A stretch of DNA of 64,000 bases from CALKJU01 sp046349355 (GTDB lineage Bacteria > Pseudomonadota > Alphaproteobacteria > Geminicoccales > Geminicoccaceae): contig JAXMCM010000024.1 of the NCBI GenBank assembly GCA_046349355.1, positions 1 through 64,000 of the forward strand. The letters run 5' to 3'. Shown in pieces: positions 44,064 through 53,304 of this stretch. Position 1 is the first letter of the stretch. Every line of letters starts with the position of its first letter. Below the pieces are notes generated by a model. The model saw nothing but the letters and a program-made list of their open reading frames with translations. It did no database searches and was not told where the DNA came from. The position numbers and the translations under genes are program-made.

Positions 44064-45233
44064 CTACAGCTGGACGCCCGTCTCCTCCCAGCGGCCCTCG
44101 CGGGCCGAGCGCAGCACCGCCTCGCAGACCTTCTGCGTCTGCAGGGCGTTGCGGAAGTCGGGCTGGGCCGGCACGCCCTTCTCCACACCGGCGAGGAAGT
44201 CGGCCAGGGCGTGCACGAAGCTGTGCTCGTAGCCGATGATCAGGCCGGGCACCCACCAGTGGCCCATGTAGGGGTGCTCGCCGTTGGTGACGTGGATGCG
44301 GCGCCAGCCGGTGGTGTGGCTGGGCACCTTCTGGCCGCTCTCCTTGCTGCGGTACTCGTAGAACTCGAGCCATTCGGGCTGGTGCAGGTCGAACTTCACG
44401 GCCCCGTCGTCGCCGTTCATCTCGAAGGTCTTCAGCGCCTTGTTGCCGCGGGCGTAGCGGGTGCTCTCGAACAGGCCCATCGAGCCGTTGGCGAACCGGC
44501 ACATGAAGCTGCAGGCGTCGTCGATGCCGACCGGCTCGACCTTGCCGGTGCCGAGGTGCATCCGTTCCTTCACGAAGGTCTCGGTGTCGGCGCAGACCCG
44601 GGTGATCGGGCCGTTCAGCCACATCGCCGTGTCGATGTTGTGGGCGAGCAGGTCGCCGGTGACGCCGGAGCCGGACGCCGCCACGTCGAGGCGCCACAGC
44701 GCCTGGCCGCCCTGCGGGACATCGGCCGCCATGGTCCAGTCCTGCAGGAACTGGGCCCGGTAGTGATAGGGCTTGCCGAGCCGGCCCTCGTCGACGAACT
44801 GGCGGGCCAGGGTCACCGCCGGGACGCGGCGGTAATTGTACCAGACCATGGTCGGTACGCCGGCCTTCTCGACCTCGGCCACCATCGCCTCGGCCTCGGC
44901 GACGTCGAGCGCCAGCGGCTTCTCGCACAGGATCATCTTGCCGGCGCGGGCGGCGGCGATGGCGATGTCCTTGTGCAGGTTGTTCGGCACGCAGATGTCG
45001 ACGGCATCGATGTCGGCGCGCTCGACCAGGCGGCGCCAGTCGGTCTCGATGCCGGCATAGCCCCAGACGTCGGCGAAGGCCTGCGCCTTGGCGGCATCGC
45101 GGGCGCAGATCGCCTGCAGCACCGGACGATGCTCGAGCTCGGGGAAGAAGTTGGCGACCTTGCGGTAGGCGTTGGAGTGGGCCTTGCCCATGAAGCCGTA
45201 GCCGATCATGCCGACGCGCAGCGGCTTGCCCAT
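44064..45233 (-). CDS. Gfo/Idh/MocA-family NAD(P)-dependent dehydrogenase 1
   Basis: 389 residues from ATG 45233, with GGGGAGGA upstream. Rossmann motif GMIGYGFMGKAHSNAYR near residue 9, then CEKPLALDVAEAEAMV with the family EKP, and a C-terminal substrate domain. Acts on sugars, inositols or aminosugars; the substrate is unknown. It converges on the RTX gene with 31 bp between. Together with the second family member (47035) and the epimerases it suggests a polyol/sugar pathway. Confidence 0.92.
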   Translation of the reverse strand: MGKPLRVGMIGYGFMGKAHSNAYRKVANFFPELEHRPVLQAICARDAAKAQAFADVWGYAGIETDWRRLVERADIDAVDICVPNNLHKDIAIAAARAGKMILCEKPLALDVAEAEAMVAEVEKAGVPTMVWYNYRRVPAVTLARQFVDEGRLGKPYHYRAQFLQDWTMAADVPQGGQALWRLDVAASGSGVTGDLLAHNIDTAMWLNGPITRVCADTETFVKERMHLGTGKVEPVGIDDACSFMCRFANGSMGLFESTRYARGNKALKTFEMNGDDGAVKFDLHQPEWLEFYEYRSKESGQKVPSHTTGWRRIHVTNGEHPYMGHWWVPGLIIGYEHSFVHALADFLAGVEKGVPAQPDFRNALQTQKVCEAVLRSAREGRWEETGVQL

Positions 45234-45381
45234 CACCGTCCTCCCCGATGTCTGTCGCGAACTTGACCATTGCAGCCGCGCGGGCGGCGCGGGCATGGTC
45301 ATCATACCGGCGGCCTGTCGTGGCGAAAGACCCCGACATCAACCCGGCATTCACCTTCATGGTGGTTCCCTCACCCGGCCC

Positions 45382-46320
45382 ATGCGCGCACGCCCGCCCC
45401 TCCGACACCTGCTCGACGCGGCCCTCGCCGCGGCCGCGCTCGGGACCGCTGCGCCCTGGCTCGCCGGCGCCTCGACCGTCGCCGACCTGCTCGGCCAGTT
45501 CCTGCAGCAGGTCGCCCTGCTCACGCTCGCGCTCGCACTGCTGACCTGGCTCACCCGGCAGCGCCTTCGCGCCCTCGTGGCGGCGGCGTTGCTGGCCCTG
45601 CAGCTGGTCGTGCTGCGGCCCGACCTCGACAGCATCGGTGCCGCGGCCGATGGCGCGCCGGCCCGCGTGCTGTTCTTCAATGTCTGGGCCCGCAACGGCT
45701 CTCGCGAGGAGACGCTGGACTACATCCGGCGCAGCGATGCCGACGTCGTGGTCCTGGCCGAGGTGACGGAGGGCTGGCCGGCCCTCATCGACCGGCTGGC
45801 CGATGCCTATCCGTGGCGGGTCGACTGCCTCGGGCATTCGGGCTGCGATGTCGTGCTGCTCGCCAGGTCCCGTCCCCTGGCCGCTCACGGCGAGCGCGAC
45901 GAGGCGTCCGGAGCCCCCTATGTCGAGGCGCGGCTGCGCCTCGCCGGCCACGCCGTGACGATCGCCGGCAGCCACCTGACCCGCCCCGTCCTCGACGGCG
46001 ATCCGGTGCGGCAGCGCCGCCAGGCGGCCTTCCTCGCCGACCGGCTCGGGGCGATCGCGGGGCCGAGGCTGCTGGTCGGCGACTTCAATGCCGTGCCGTG
46101 GGGTGCGGTCGGATCGATCCTGCGCCGGGGCTCGGGCCTGGAGCCGGCGTCGGGGGCGACCGGCTCATGGCCGTCGCCGCTGCCGGGCGCGCTGCGCATC
46201 CCCATCGACCTCGCCCTCGCCAGCCCGGACCTCGCTGGCTCGGTCCGCCGGGTCGGTCCGTGGCTGGGCTCGGACCACCGGCCGATCATGGTCGAGCTGA
46301 AGGGCCTGCACTCCGGCTGA
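45382..46320 (+). CDS. Membrane-anchored endonuclease/exonuclease/phosphatase-fold protein
   Basis: 312 residues. Two or three N-terminal hydrophobic helices (about 8-75), then an EEP domain: VLFFNVWARNGS near residue 95, VVLAEVTEGW, the metal site LVGDFNAVPWGA near residue 236, and LGSDHRPIMVEL at the end. Could be a phosphodiesterase or nuclease at the membrane. ATG 45382. Tail overlaps cutC by 35 bp. Confidence 0.86.
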   Translation: MRARPPLRHLLDAALAAAALGTAAPWLAGASTVADLLGQFLQQVALLTLALALLTWLTRQRLRALVAAALLALQLVVLRPDLDSIGAAADGAPARVLFFNVWARNGSREETLDYIRRSDADVVVLAEVTEGWPALIDRLADAYPWRVDCLGHSGCDVVLLARSRPLAAHGERDEASGAPYVEARLRLAGHAVTIAGSHLTRPVLDGDPVRQRRQAAFLADRLGAIAGPRLLVGDFNAVPWGAVGSILRRGSGLEPASGATGSWPSPLPGALRIPIDLALASPDLAGSVRRVGPWLGSDHRPIMVELKGLHSG

Positions 46321-46999
46321 AGGCGGCCGCCATCACCGCACGGATTGCCCCGGAGAGCGTCGCCGGATCGACGGCACCGCCGGGCACGAGGTGCTGCGAG
46401 AAGTGGATCTCGGGAGCCTCGCAGGCGGCCAGCACGGCGCCGACATTGTGCGCCCGCAGGCCACCGCAGGCGATCACCGCGATCCGCCCGGCGGCCTGCC
46501 GGACCAGCCGGGCCAGCGACGCGGCGTCGGCGGGTCCCGGGGCGCCAGCGGTGAGCACCCGGTCGACGCCGAGGTCGACGAGGGTCTCGAGGGCTTCCGG
46601 CAGGTCCGTGGCCTGGTCGAAGGCGCGATGGAAGGTGACGGCCATCGGCCGGGCTGCCGCGATCAGCTGCCGCATGGCACCCCGGTCGACCCGCCCGTCC
46701 GCGCCCAGGCAGCCGATCGCGACGCCGTCGGCCCCGAGCTCCCGGCAGCGACGGATGTCCGCCAGCATGGTCGCGACCTCGCCGGCGTCGTGGACGAAGT
46801 CGCCGGCACGCGGGCGCACGAGCACGTGCAGGCGCAGGCCCGGCACGGCCCGGGCAGCCGCTATCGCCGGCTCCGGCGGGGTCAGTCCGTCGACGGCGAG
46901 CTCGCGGCACAGCTCCACGCGCTCGGCCCCGGCCAGCGCCGCCGCCAGCACGCCCAGCTGGCTGTCACAGCAGACCTCGACGACGGGCCGCCCGGGCAT
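46286..46999 (-). CDS. cutC: CutC-family protein
   Basis: 237-residue TIM barrel. VVEVCCDSQLGVLAAALAGAERVELC opens the family pattern, LHVLVRPRAGDFVH is near residue 58, VTFHRAFDQATD near residue 122 and the VIACGGLRAHNV region later. Historically tied to copper tolerance, but the real role is unclear. ATG 46999 is preferred; GTG 47005 is possible. Located 29 bp after a sugar dehydrogenase gene on the same strand. Confidence 0.9.
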   Translation of the reverse strand: MPGRPVVEVCCDSQLGVLAAALAGAERVELCRELAVDGLTPPEPAIAAARAVPGLRLHVLVRPRAGDFVHDAGEVATMLADIRRCRELGADGVAIGCLGADGRVDRGAMRQLIAAARPMAVTFHRAFDQATDLPEALETLVDLGVDRVLTAGAPGPADAASLARLVRQAAGRIAVIACGGLRAHNVGAVLAACEAPEIHFSQHLVPGGAVDPATLSGAIRAVMAAAFSRSAGPSARP

Positions 47000-47034
47000 A
47001 GGCACGGCACCGGAGGCGGCGTCAGGGCTGCCGG

Positions 47035-48219
47035 TCAGATGCCTGCCTTCACCCAGGCGCCGCCACGCCGGCTCGACTCGACGGCCGCCTCGATGAAGCG
47101 GACGCCGCGCACGCCGTCATGCACGGACGGGGCGAGCCTGGCCCCGGGTTCCGGCTCGCGCCCCTCGATCGACGCCCAGATCAGCTCGGCGGCGTCGCTG
47201 TAGATGTTGGCGAAGCCTTCGAGATAGCCTTCCGGATGGCCGGGCGGGATGCGGGTGACACGGCCGGCTTCCGGCCCGGAGCCGGCGCCGCCGCGGGTGA
47301 TCAGCCGCGGCGGCTGGCCCAGCGGCGTGAAGTGCAGGTAGTTCGGGTCCTCCTGCGCCCAGGAGAGCCCGGCCTTCTCGCCGTAGATGCGCACGCGCAG
47401 GGCGTTCTCGTTGCCGGGGGCGACCTGGCTGGCCCACAGGCCGCCGCGCGCCCCGCCGGCGAAGCGCAGCATCATCTGCGCATTGTCGTCGAGCACGCGG
47501 CCGTCGACGAAGCTGGTCAGCTCGGCCGCCACCGCCTCGAGCTCGAGCCCGGACATGAAGCAGGCGAGGTTGATGGCGTGCGTGGCGATGTCGCCGGTGC
47601 AGCCGGCCGGGCCCGAGCGCTTGGGATCGGTGCGCCATTCGGCCTGCTTCTGGCCGGTGGCCTCGAGCGGGGTGCTCAGCCAGTCCTGGGCGTACTCGCA
47701 CTGGATGACGCGGATACGGCCGAGCTCGCCGGCCGCGATCATCGCCCGGGCCTGCCGGATCATCGGGTAGCCGGTGTAGTTGTGCGTCAGCACGAACACC
47801 TTGCCCGACTTCTCGACGAGCCCGGCCAGCGCCTTCGCGTCCTTCGACGTCGTCGTCAGCGGCTTGTCGCAGATGACGTGGATGCCGGCGGCGAGGAAGG
47901 CCCTGGCCGCCGGAAAGTGGACGTGGTTCGGGGTGACGATGCTGACCACGTCGATGCCGGCCTTCAGCCGCCGCTCGCGGCTCGCCATCTCGGCGAAGCT
48001 GCCATAGGCGCGGGCCGGGTCGATGCCGAGGTCGACGGCCGAGGCCTTCGACTTCTCGGCGGTGCTGGAGAAGCAGCCGGCGACCAGCTCGTAGCGGTCG
48101 TCCATCCGCGCGGCCAGCCGGTGCACGGCGCCGATGAAGGCGCCCTGCCCGCCGCCGACCATGCCCAGCCGCAGCCGCCGGCGCGGGCCGGCCTTGGCCT
48201 GGGAACTCTCGCTGACCAT
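47035..48219 (-). CDS. Gfo/Idh/MocA-family NAD(P)-dependent dehydrogenase 2
   Basis: 394 residues from ATG 48219. Nucleotide-binding LGMVGGGQGAFIGAVHR near residue 19 and VICDKPLTTTSKDA near residue 112 (DKP in place of EKP). It follows a sugar-phosphate isomerase-like gene by 11 bp. Substrate unknown; likely a keto-sugar or inositol step. Frame open upstream is a shadow. Confidence 0.92.
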   Translation of the reverse strand: MVSESSQAKAGPRRRLRLGMVGGGQGAFIGAVHRLAARMDDRYELVAGCFSSTAEKSKASAVDLGIDPARAYGSFAEMASRERRLKAGIDVVSIVTPNHVHFPAARAFLAAGIHVICDKPLTTTSKDAKALAGLVEKSGKVFVLTHNYTGYPMIRQARAMIAAGELGRIRVIQCEYAQDWLSTPLEATGQKQAEWRTDPKRSGPAGCTGDIATHAINLACFMSGLELEAVAAELTSFVDGRVLDDNAQMMLRFAGGARGGLWASQVAPGNENALRVRIYGEKAGLSWAQEDPNYLHFTPLGQPPRLITRGGAGSGPEAGRVTRIPPGHPEGYLEGFANIYSDAAELIWASIEGREPEPGARLAPSVHDGVRGVRFIEAAVESSRRGGAWVKAGI

Positions 48220-48230
48220 GCCGGGCGCTC

Positions 48231-49289
48231 CTAGCGGTCGAGGCCGAGGGCGCGGTTGACCGCGGCCTGGTCGGTGGCGCCGGCCGCGAAGTCGTCGAAC
48301 GAGCCCGAGGTCACGTTGATGATGTGGGCGGCGATGAACTCGGCCCCCTCGCGGGCACCGTCGGCGCTGTTCTTCAGGCAGCACTCCCACTCCAGCACGG
48401 CCCAGGAGCCGTAGCCGTGCAGCGTCAGCTTGCTGAAGATCGAGGCGAAGTCGACCTGGCCGTCGCCGAGCGAGCGGAACCGGCCGGCGCGGTGCGCCCA
48501 GTCCTGGAAGCCCGAGTAGACGCCCTGGCGGCCGTCCGGGTTCAGCTCCGCGTCCTTGACGTGGAAGGCCTTGATCCGCTCGTGGTAGATGTCGATGAAG
48601 GCGAGATAGTCGAGCGCCTGCAGCACGAAGTGCGAGGGGTCGTAGTTGATGTTGCAGCGCTTGTGGTTGCCGACCTGCTCGAGGAACATCTCGAAGGTGA
48701 TGCCGTCCATCAGGTCCTCGCCCGGATGGATCTCGTAGCAGACGTCGACGCCGTGCTCGTCGTAGACGTCGAGGATCGGCTTCCAGCGCCGGCCGAGCTC
48801 GGCGAAGGCGGTCTCGATCAGGCCCTTGGGCCGCGGCGGCCACGGGTAGAGGTAGGGAAACGCCAAGGCCCCGCTGAAGCTGACCGAGGCGTCGAGGCCC
48901 AGATGCCGCGAGGCCTTGGCGGCCATCTTCACCTGGTCGACGGCCCAGGCCTGGCGCGCCTTCGGGTTGCCGCGGACCTCGGGTGCGGCGAAGGCGTCGA
49001 AGCCCTCGTCATAGGCCGGGTGCACGGCCACCAGCTGGCCCTGCAGGTGGGTCGACAGCTCGGTGATCTCGAGCCCGTGCTTGGCCACCGTGCCCTTGAC
49101 CTCGTCGCAGTAGGTCTTGCTGGACGCGGCCTTCTTGAGGTCGAACAGCCGGCCGTCCCAGGACGGGATCTGCACGCCCTTGTAGCCGAGCCCGGCCGCC
49201 CAGCCGCAGATCGTGTCGAGGCTGTTGAACGGCGAGCTGTCGCCGGCGAACTGGGCGAGGAACAGGGCCGGGCCCTTGATCGTCTTCAT
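48231..49289 (-). CDS. Sugar phosphate isomerase/epimerase-like TIM barrel 1
   Basis: 352 residues, AP-endonuclease-2-type barrel. MKTIKGPALFLAQF starts the protein; CYEIHPGEDLMDG near residue 183, NINYDPSHF near residue 213 and FHVKDAEL near residue 241 supply the usual metal-site Glu, Asp and His residues. ATG 49289. It lies between dehydrogenase 2 and the second barrel gene, all leftward. Exact sugar unknown. Confidence 0.88.
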   Translation of the reverse strand: MKTIKGPALFLAQFAGDSSPFNSLDTICGWAAGLGYKGVQIPSWDGRLFDLKKAASSKTYCDEVKGTVAKHGLEITELSTHLQGQLVAVHPAYDEGFDAFAAPEVRGNPKARQAWAVDQVKMAAKASRHLGLDASVSFSGALAFPYLYPWPPRPKGLIETAFAELGRRWKPILDVYDEHGVDVCYEIHPGEDLMDGITFEMFLEQVGNHKRCNINYDPSHFVLQALDYLAFIDIYHERIKAFHVKDAELNPDGRQGVYSGFQDWAHRAGRFRSLGDGQVDFASIFSKLTLHGYGSWAVLEWECCLKNSADGAREGAEFIAAHIINVTSGSFDDFAAGATDQAAVNRALGLDR

Positions 49290-49314
49290 GTCGTGCCTCC
49301 CGTGGCGGAACCGC

Positions 49315-50163
49315 TCAGGCGCGGTCCCAGAGCGTGCGGATCATCCTGAAGCCGTCGGTGTAGACCTCGTCGCGCGACGGGAAGAAGTCACGCCAGACGC
49401 GGGTGGCGGCTGCCAGCCCCGGCAGGGCACGGCTGAACGACTCGATGGTCAGCCAGCCGTCGTAGCGCGCGGCCTTGAGGGCGGCGATCGTCCGGTCGAA
49501 GGGGACATGGCCCTTGCCCGGCGTGCCGCGGTCATTCTCGGAGATGTGGACATGGTTGATCTGCGCGATGTGCGGCGCGATCACGCCCACCGGGTCCTTC
49601 TCCTCGATGTTGGCGTGGAAGGTATCGTAGAGGAACCCGTAGTTCGGCCGGTCGACGCGGCGGACGATGTCGGCCGCGTCCGCGACGGTGTTCAGCATGT
49701 AGCATTCGAAGCGGTTGAGCGGCTCGACCGACAGGGCGATGCCGGCGCCCGCAGCGTGGTCGGCCGCCACCCGGTGGACCTCGACCAGCCGCTCCTTCTC
49801 CGCCGCCGTCGGCCCCTCGCCGGTGAACTCGCCGAGCGGCTGGTGGAACGGACCCGCCAGCAGCTCGCCGCCTGCGGCGTGCAGGCACTCGACCGCCCAG
49901 CGCAGCCGGTCGACCGCACCCTGGCGAGCCGCCGGGTCGGCGCTGACGGCACTGTGCGCCTGGTCGGGCAGCACGGTGACGCCGGTGGCGGCGAGGCCGT
50001 GGTCGCGGATCACCCCGCCCAGCCAGCGGAAATGCGCGACGTCGCCCTCGAAGATGGGGATCTCGACGCCGTCGAAGCCGGTCTTCCTGATCGCCGCGAT
50101 CACCGGGACGTGCGCCTCGGTGACGTGCGTCGTCCACAGCAGCAGGTTGAAGCCGATCCGCAT
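49315..50163 (-). CDS. Ketose 3-epimerase-like TIM barrel 2 (tagatose/psicose 3-epimerase family)
   Basis: 282 residues. The segment VEPLNRFECYMLNT near residue 145 closely resembles the D-tagatose 3-epimerase family; LYDTFHANIEE near residue 180, NHVHISENDRGTPGKG near residue 205 and TIESFSRAL complete the metal Glu-Asp-His-Glu set. It should epimerise C-3 of a ketose. ATG 50163, 13 bp after the third barrel gene. Confidence 0.86.
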   Translation of the reverse strand: MRIGFNLLLWTTHVTEAHVPVIAAIRKTGFDGVEIPIFEGDVAHFRWLGGVIRDHGLAATGVTVLPDQAHSAVSADPAARQGAVDRLRWAVECLHAAGGELLAGPFHQPLGEFTGEGPTAAEKERLVEVHRVAADHAAGAGIALSVEPLNRFECYMLNTVADAADIVRRVDRPNYGFLYDTFHANIEEKDPVGVIAPHIAQINHVHISENDRGTPGKGHVPFDRTIAALKAARYDGWLTIESFSRALPGLAAATRVWRDFFPSRDEVYTDGFRMIRTLWDRA

Positions 50164-50176
50164 GGCGCGGCCCTCC

Positions 50177-51088
50177 TCAGCCGTACTTGCGGTTCAGGTC
50201 GTCCAGCGCCGCCTTGCACTTGGCGGTGGCGGCCCAGGCGTCGGGCCAGAAGCACAGGTCGACCGTCCACCAGTCGTGGCCGACCTTCTCCTTACGCAGG
50301 GCCGGCACCAGCGCGTCGAAGTCGAGATGGCCCTCGCCGAAGGGCGGATGCGCGCTGGTCTCGTCGTTGCCCTGCGCGTCCTTGTGGCACTGGTCGTTGC
50401 TGTCGATCAGGTGGATGTGGTTGATCCGCCCCGACAGCCGCGAGATCAGCTCGAGCTGGCCGCCCTTCAGGGTCTCCTTCCTGCCCTCGTGCCGGGCGCC
50501 GACGACCGCCACCATCTGGCCGTGGCAGGTGTCGTAGAGAATGCCGAAATTGGCGTGCGGCAGGCGGTCGAGGACGCGCTGGATGTCGGACGGCTTGTTG
50601 AAGGCGAAGCCCGGCTCGAACTCCCAGCAGACGTAGAGGCCGTGGTCGCCGGCGTAGTTGATGCACCAGTCCCAGGTCTTCACCAGCCGGGCCAGGAGGT
50701 CGTCGTAGTCGGCCTCGCGATGGATGGTCGGCGGCTGGACGGTATCGACGCGGATCCCCTTGATGCCGAGGTCGACCGCGAACTGCACGTTGGTCTTGAA
50801 GGACTCGACGTATTTGGTGGGCTCGCGGGTGTTGAGCAGCTGCTCGCTCCACAGGTCCTGGGCGAAGCCGGAGAAGGCGAGCCCGTGGGCGGCGACCTTG
50901 GCCTTGAGCCTGTCGCGGTCCTCGCGGGTCGGATGGTTCTGCGGGTTGGGATAGCCGTTGAAGCCGCCGAGCTCGACGCCGTCGAACTTCAGCTCGTGCA
51001 GGGTCTCCAGCACGGTGTCGAACGGGATCGGGTTCTCGCCGTAGGGCCCGACATTGTAGGCCCAGCTGCCGATCGAGGTGCGGTGCAT
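50177..51088 (-). CDS. Sugar isomerase/epimerase-like TIM barrel 3
   Basis: 303 residues. WAYNVGPYGENPIPFD at the N-terminus, DGVELGGFNGYPNP near residue 36, WEFEPGFAFNKPSD near residue 150, YDTCHGQM near residue 182 and INHIHLIDSND near residue 217 show the metal-binding pattern. The ATG at 51088 shares bases with the stop of the FucU-like gene (TGATG type), so they are translationally coupled. Substrate unknown. Confidence 0.87.
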   Translation of the reverse strand: MHRTSIGSWAYNVGPYGENPIPFDTVLETLHELKFDGVELGGFNGYPNPQNHPTREDRDRLKAKVAAHGLAFSGFAQDLWSEQLLNTREPTKYVESFKTNVQFAVDLGIKGIRVDTVQPPTIHREADYDDLLARLVKTWDWCINYAGDHGLYVCWEFEPGFAFNKPSDIQRVLDRLPHANFGILYDTCHGQMVAVVGARHEGRKETLKGGQLELISRLSGRINHIHLIDSNDQCHKDAQGNDETSAHPPFGEGHLDFDALVPALRKEKVGHDWWTVDLCFWPDAWAATAKCKAALDDLNRKYG

Positions 51089-51612
51089 CAGCGTCTCCCT
51101 GTCTGGCGGACCGGGCGTGCCGCGGCGCGCGGCCCGGCACCCGGCGTGCGGCGGGTCCCGACACCGCCGCGCACGACGGCGCCGTCCGGGCCGATGACGC
51201 CCTTGGTCAGGATGAAGTTGGCGTAGGGCCGCCGGTCGAGGGTGGCGAACACCGCGACGCAGTCGCGGGCGGCCTCGTAGAAGGCGAAGCGCTCGTAGGA
51301 GCCGACCGTCCAGCCGGGCCCGGAGACCTCCTCGACCATGGCGACGAACTCGGCCTGCGCGTCGGTGACCTCGCTGGGCCGGCCGATCACCTCCATGCGC
51401 GCCAGCGGCGCGTCGACGAAGGCGTCGAGCGGGAAGACCGAGAGGATGGCGCGACCGGCCTGGACGATGTCGCAGTCCATGCGCACCGATGGCGGTCCGA
51501 GGAAGGTCGCCGGAAAATTGCTGTCGACGATGGCCAGGCTGTCGCCATGGCCCATGTCGCGCAGGACCGCCAGCGCCTCGCCGCTCAACAGCGGGTCGAG
51601 ACCGATCAGCAT
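51088..51612 (-). CDS. RbsD/FucU-family sugar mutarotase
   Basis: 174 residues. MGHGDSLAIVDSNFPA near residue 20 has the catalytic histidine, and RPYANFILTKGVIG near the C-terminus is the family end motif. These enzymes interconvert anomers or ring forms of free sugars such as fucose or ribose. A proline/arginine-rich tail (about 155-174) exceeds the usual length. First gene of the six-gene leftward sugar group, 115 bp from the FkbM gene. Confidence 0.88.
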   Translation of the reverse strand: MLIGLDPLLSGEALAVLRDMGHGDSLAIVDSNFPATFLGPPSVRMDCDIVQAGRAILSVFPLDAFVDAPLARMEVIGRPSEVTDAQAEFVAMVEEVSGPGWTVGSYERFAFYEAARDCVAVFATLDRRPYANFILTKGVIGPDGAVVRGGVGTRRTPGAGPRAAARPVRQTGRR

Positions 51613-51727
51613 GCTCGCCTCCCCGGACTGCGGCTTCCCCGGCCGCGGGGGCGAACCATAAGTCTTTCGCCGACGATGAAAAGCCCGGTTCGCGCGGGAG
51701 CGACGGCCGCGTTCGCCGGTGGACCGG

Positions 51728-53245
51728 CTAGAGGTAGAGGTCGGGGTTGAGGGTCGTTGCGGTCCGGATCGGGTCGGTCCGCAGCAAGCCGGACTGGCGG
51801 CCGAAGCGGACGGCCAGCAGCTGGCGGCGCCGTTCGAGATGCGCGCCGAAGAAGCGGCTGTGGCGCCAGTGCTCGAGCAGCCCCAGCGCCTCGCCGCGGG
51901 TGAACCGGGTCGAGTGACAGTGCAGGGTCACGAGGGCGTCGACCGCCATCAGCCGCAGCCATTCGAGGCCCTCGCCGCCCGGCGCCAGCGCGTCGAAGGC
52001 AGCCGTCGTCGGCAGGAACGGCAGGGCCGCCGGCGCCGCCATGGCGGTGGCCAGCTTCTGCAGGTCCCCCAGGGCCGCCAGCGCCTGCGGCCGGGCGCCG
52101 GTCTCGGTGGCGCAGCGGGCGACAGCCGAAAGGCTGGCGACGCGGGTGGTCGCATCGCCGGCGACGTCAGTGGCCGTGGCGAGGACGAGGCGCCGGTCGG
52201 CGACGCCCAGGGCCGGCGACGCGGCGCGGCTGCGCAGGGCGTGCGCCATGACCAGGGCAGCGGGATCGCAGCAGGAGGATTCGTCAAGACGGCGCCGCAA
52301 CGGCTCGCCGTCGGCCCCGTCCCAGCAGGGCAGCCGACGCAGGCCCTCCAGCGCCATCGCCGGCTCGGCGGCGACCGGCTCGCCTAGGGCCGGCAGCAGC
52401 AGCCCCGCAGCGGCCAGCGATGCCGCCCGTTCCGGCTTCGCGGCAAAAAGGTTGACCTGGAACGTCGAGATCTCGTCCGGCACCGCCGCCACCAGCACGC
52501 CCGGTCCGGGCAACAGGCGGTAGAGGGCATAGCCGAGGCCGGAGAACACGGGTGCCAGCGCGTCGAGCCGCGCCCGCTCGCCGCTGATCTCGAACATGAC
52601 GAGCGGGTCGGCGACGGCGAGCAGCCGACGGGCGCCGGCCAGCGCCGGCAGCTCGAAGCCCTCGACATCGAGCTTGAGGAAGTCGAGCGCCGGCTCGCCG
52701 CAGGCGGCCCAGATCGAGTCGAGCGTGGTGACGCGGACCGTCTCGCCCGAGCCGCCGGCCTGGGGCGCCAGCGTCGCCCCTTCCGAGGCGCCATGGGAGT
52801 AGAGCCGCCCCTCGCCCGGGCGGTCGGCGACCGCCGAGCGGACGACCTCGCACCAGCCCAGCCCGTTGCGTTCGATGCCGCGCTCGAGCAACGCGCGCGG
52901 CTCGCTGCCGGGCTCGAAGGCGACGACGCTGCCGGCGGGGCCGGCCAGCCTGGCCAGGGTCAGGGCGTAGATGCCGTGGTTGGCGCCGACGTCGAAGGCG
53001 CGCATGCCGGGGCCGAACCAGGAGCGGACGAAGGCCAGCTCGGGCTCGAACCAGTCCTCCTGCTCGGCCAGGACATAGGCGGTGATGCTGGAGAGGTCGT
53101 TGTGGACGCTGACGGCGACGCCGCCGGGCAGGTTCAGGTCCAGCGTCGCCGCCCAGGGCAGCCGCGGATCGAGCCGCGTGTCGACGATGTCGCCGGACTT
53201 GCGGATGGCGAAGCTGGCCACGCTGCTCTCCCCCGCGCGGTGCAT
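51728..53245 (-). CDS. FkbM-family methyltransferase with long C-terminal extension
   Basis: 505 residues. The SAM-binding core is AFDVGANHGIYALTLARL near residue 90, followed by AFEPGSEPRALLERGI, and FLKLDVEGFELPAL near residue 190. FkbM domains normally end near residue 280; the remaining 220 residues are alanine-rich and helical, without a recognised domain. May methylate a glycan or other exported product. A GC-rich hairpin lies just upstream. Confidence 0.85.
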   Translation of the reverse strand: MHRAGESSVASFAIRKSGDIVDTRLDPRLPWAATLDLNLPGGVAVSVHNDLSSITAYVLAEQEDWFEPELAFVRSWFGPGMRAFDVGANHGIYALTLARLAGPAGSVVAFEPGSEPRALLERGIERNGLGWCEVVRSAVADRPGEGRLYSHGASEGATLAPQAGGSGETVRVTTLDSIWAACGEPALDFLKLDVEGFELPALAGARRLLAVADPLVMFEISGERARLDALAPVFSGLGYALYRLLPGPGVLVAAVPDEISTFQVNLFAAKPERAASLAAAGLLLPALGEPVAAEPAMALEGLRRLPCWDGADGEPLRRRLDESSCCDPAALVMAHALRSRAASPALGVADRRLVLATATDVAGDATTRVASLSAVARCATETGARPQALAALGDLQKLATAMAAPAALPFLPTTAAFDALAPGGEGLEWLRLMAVDALVTLHCHSTRFTRGEALGLLEHWRHSRFFGAHLERRRQLLAVRFGRQSGLLRTDPIRTATTLNPDLYL

Positions 53246-53281
53246 CCGCGTCGAGGCGCAGCGTGGCCGATCACGGTTAAC

Positions 53282-53299
53282 GCCGGCCTAACGGCCGGC
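53282..53299 (-). terminator. GC-rich hairpin between the SRPBCC and FkbM genes
   Basis: Perfect GCCGGCC-TAAC-GGCCGGC repeat, 5 bp after the stop of the SRPBCC gene on the minus strand. No clear U-run follows, so a Rho-independent terminator is only possible. Confidence 0.45.
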
Positions 53300-53304
53300 C
53301 GGAA

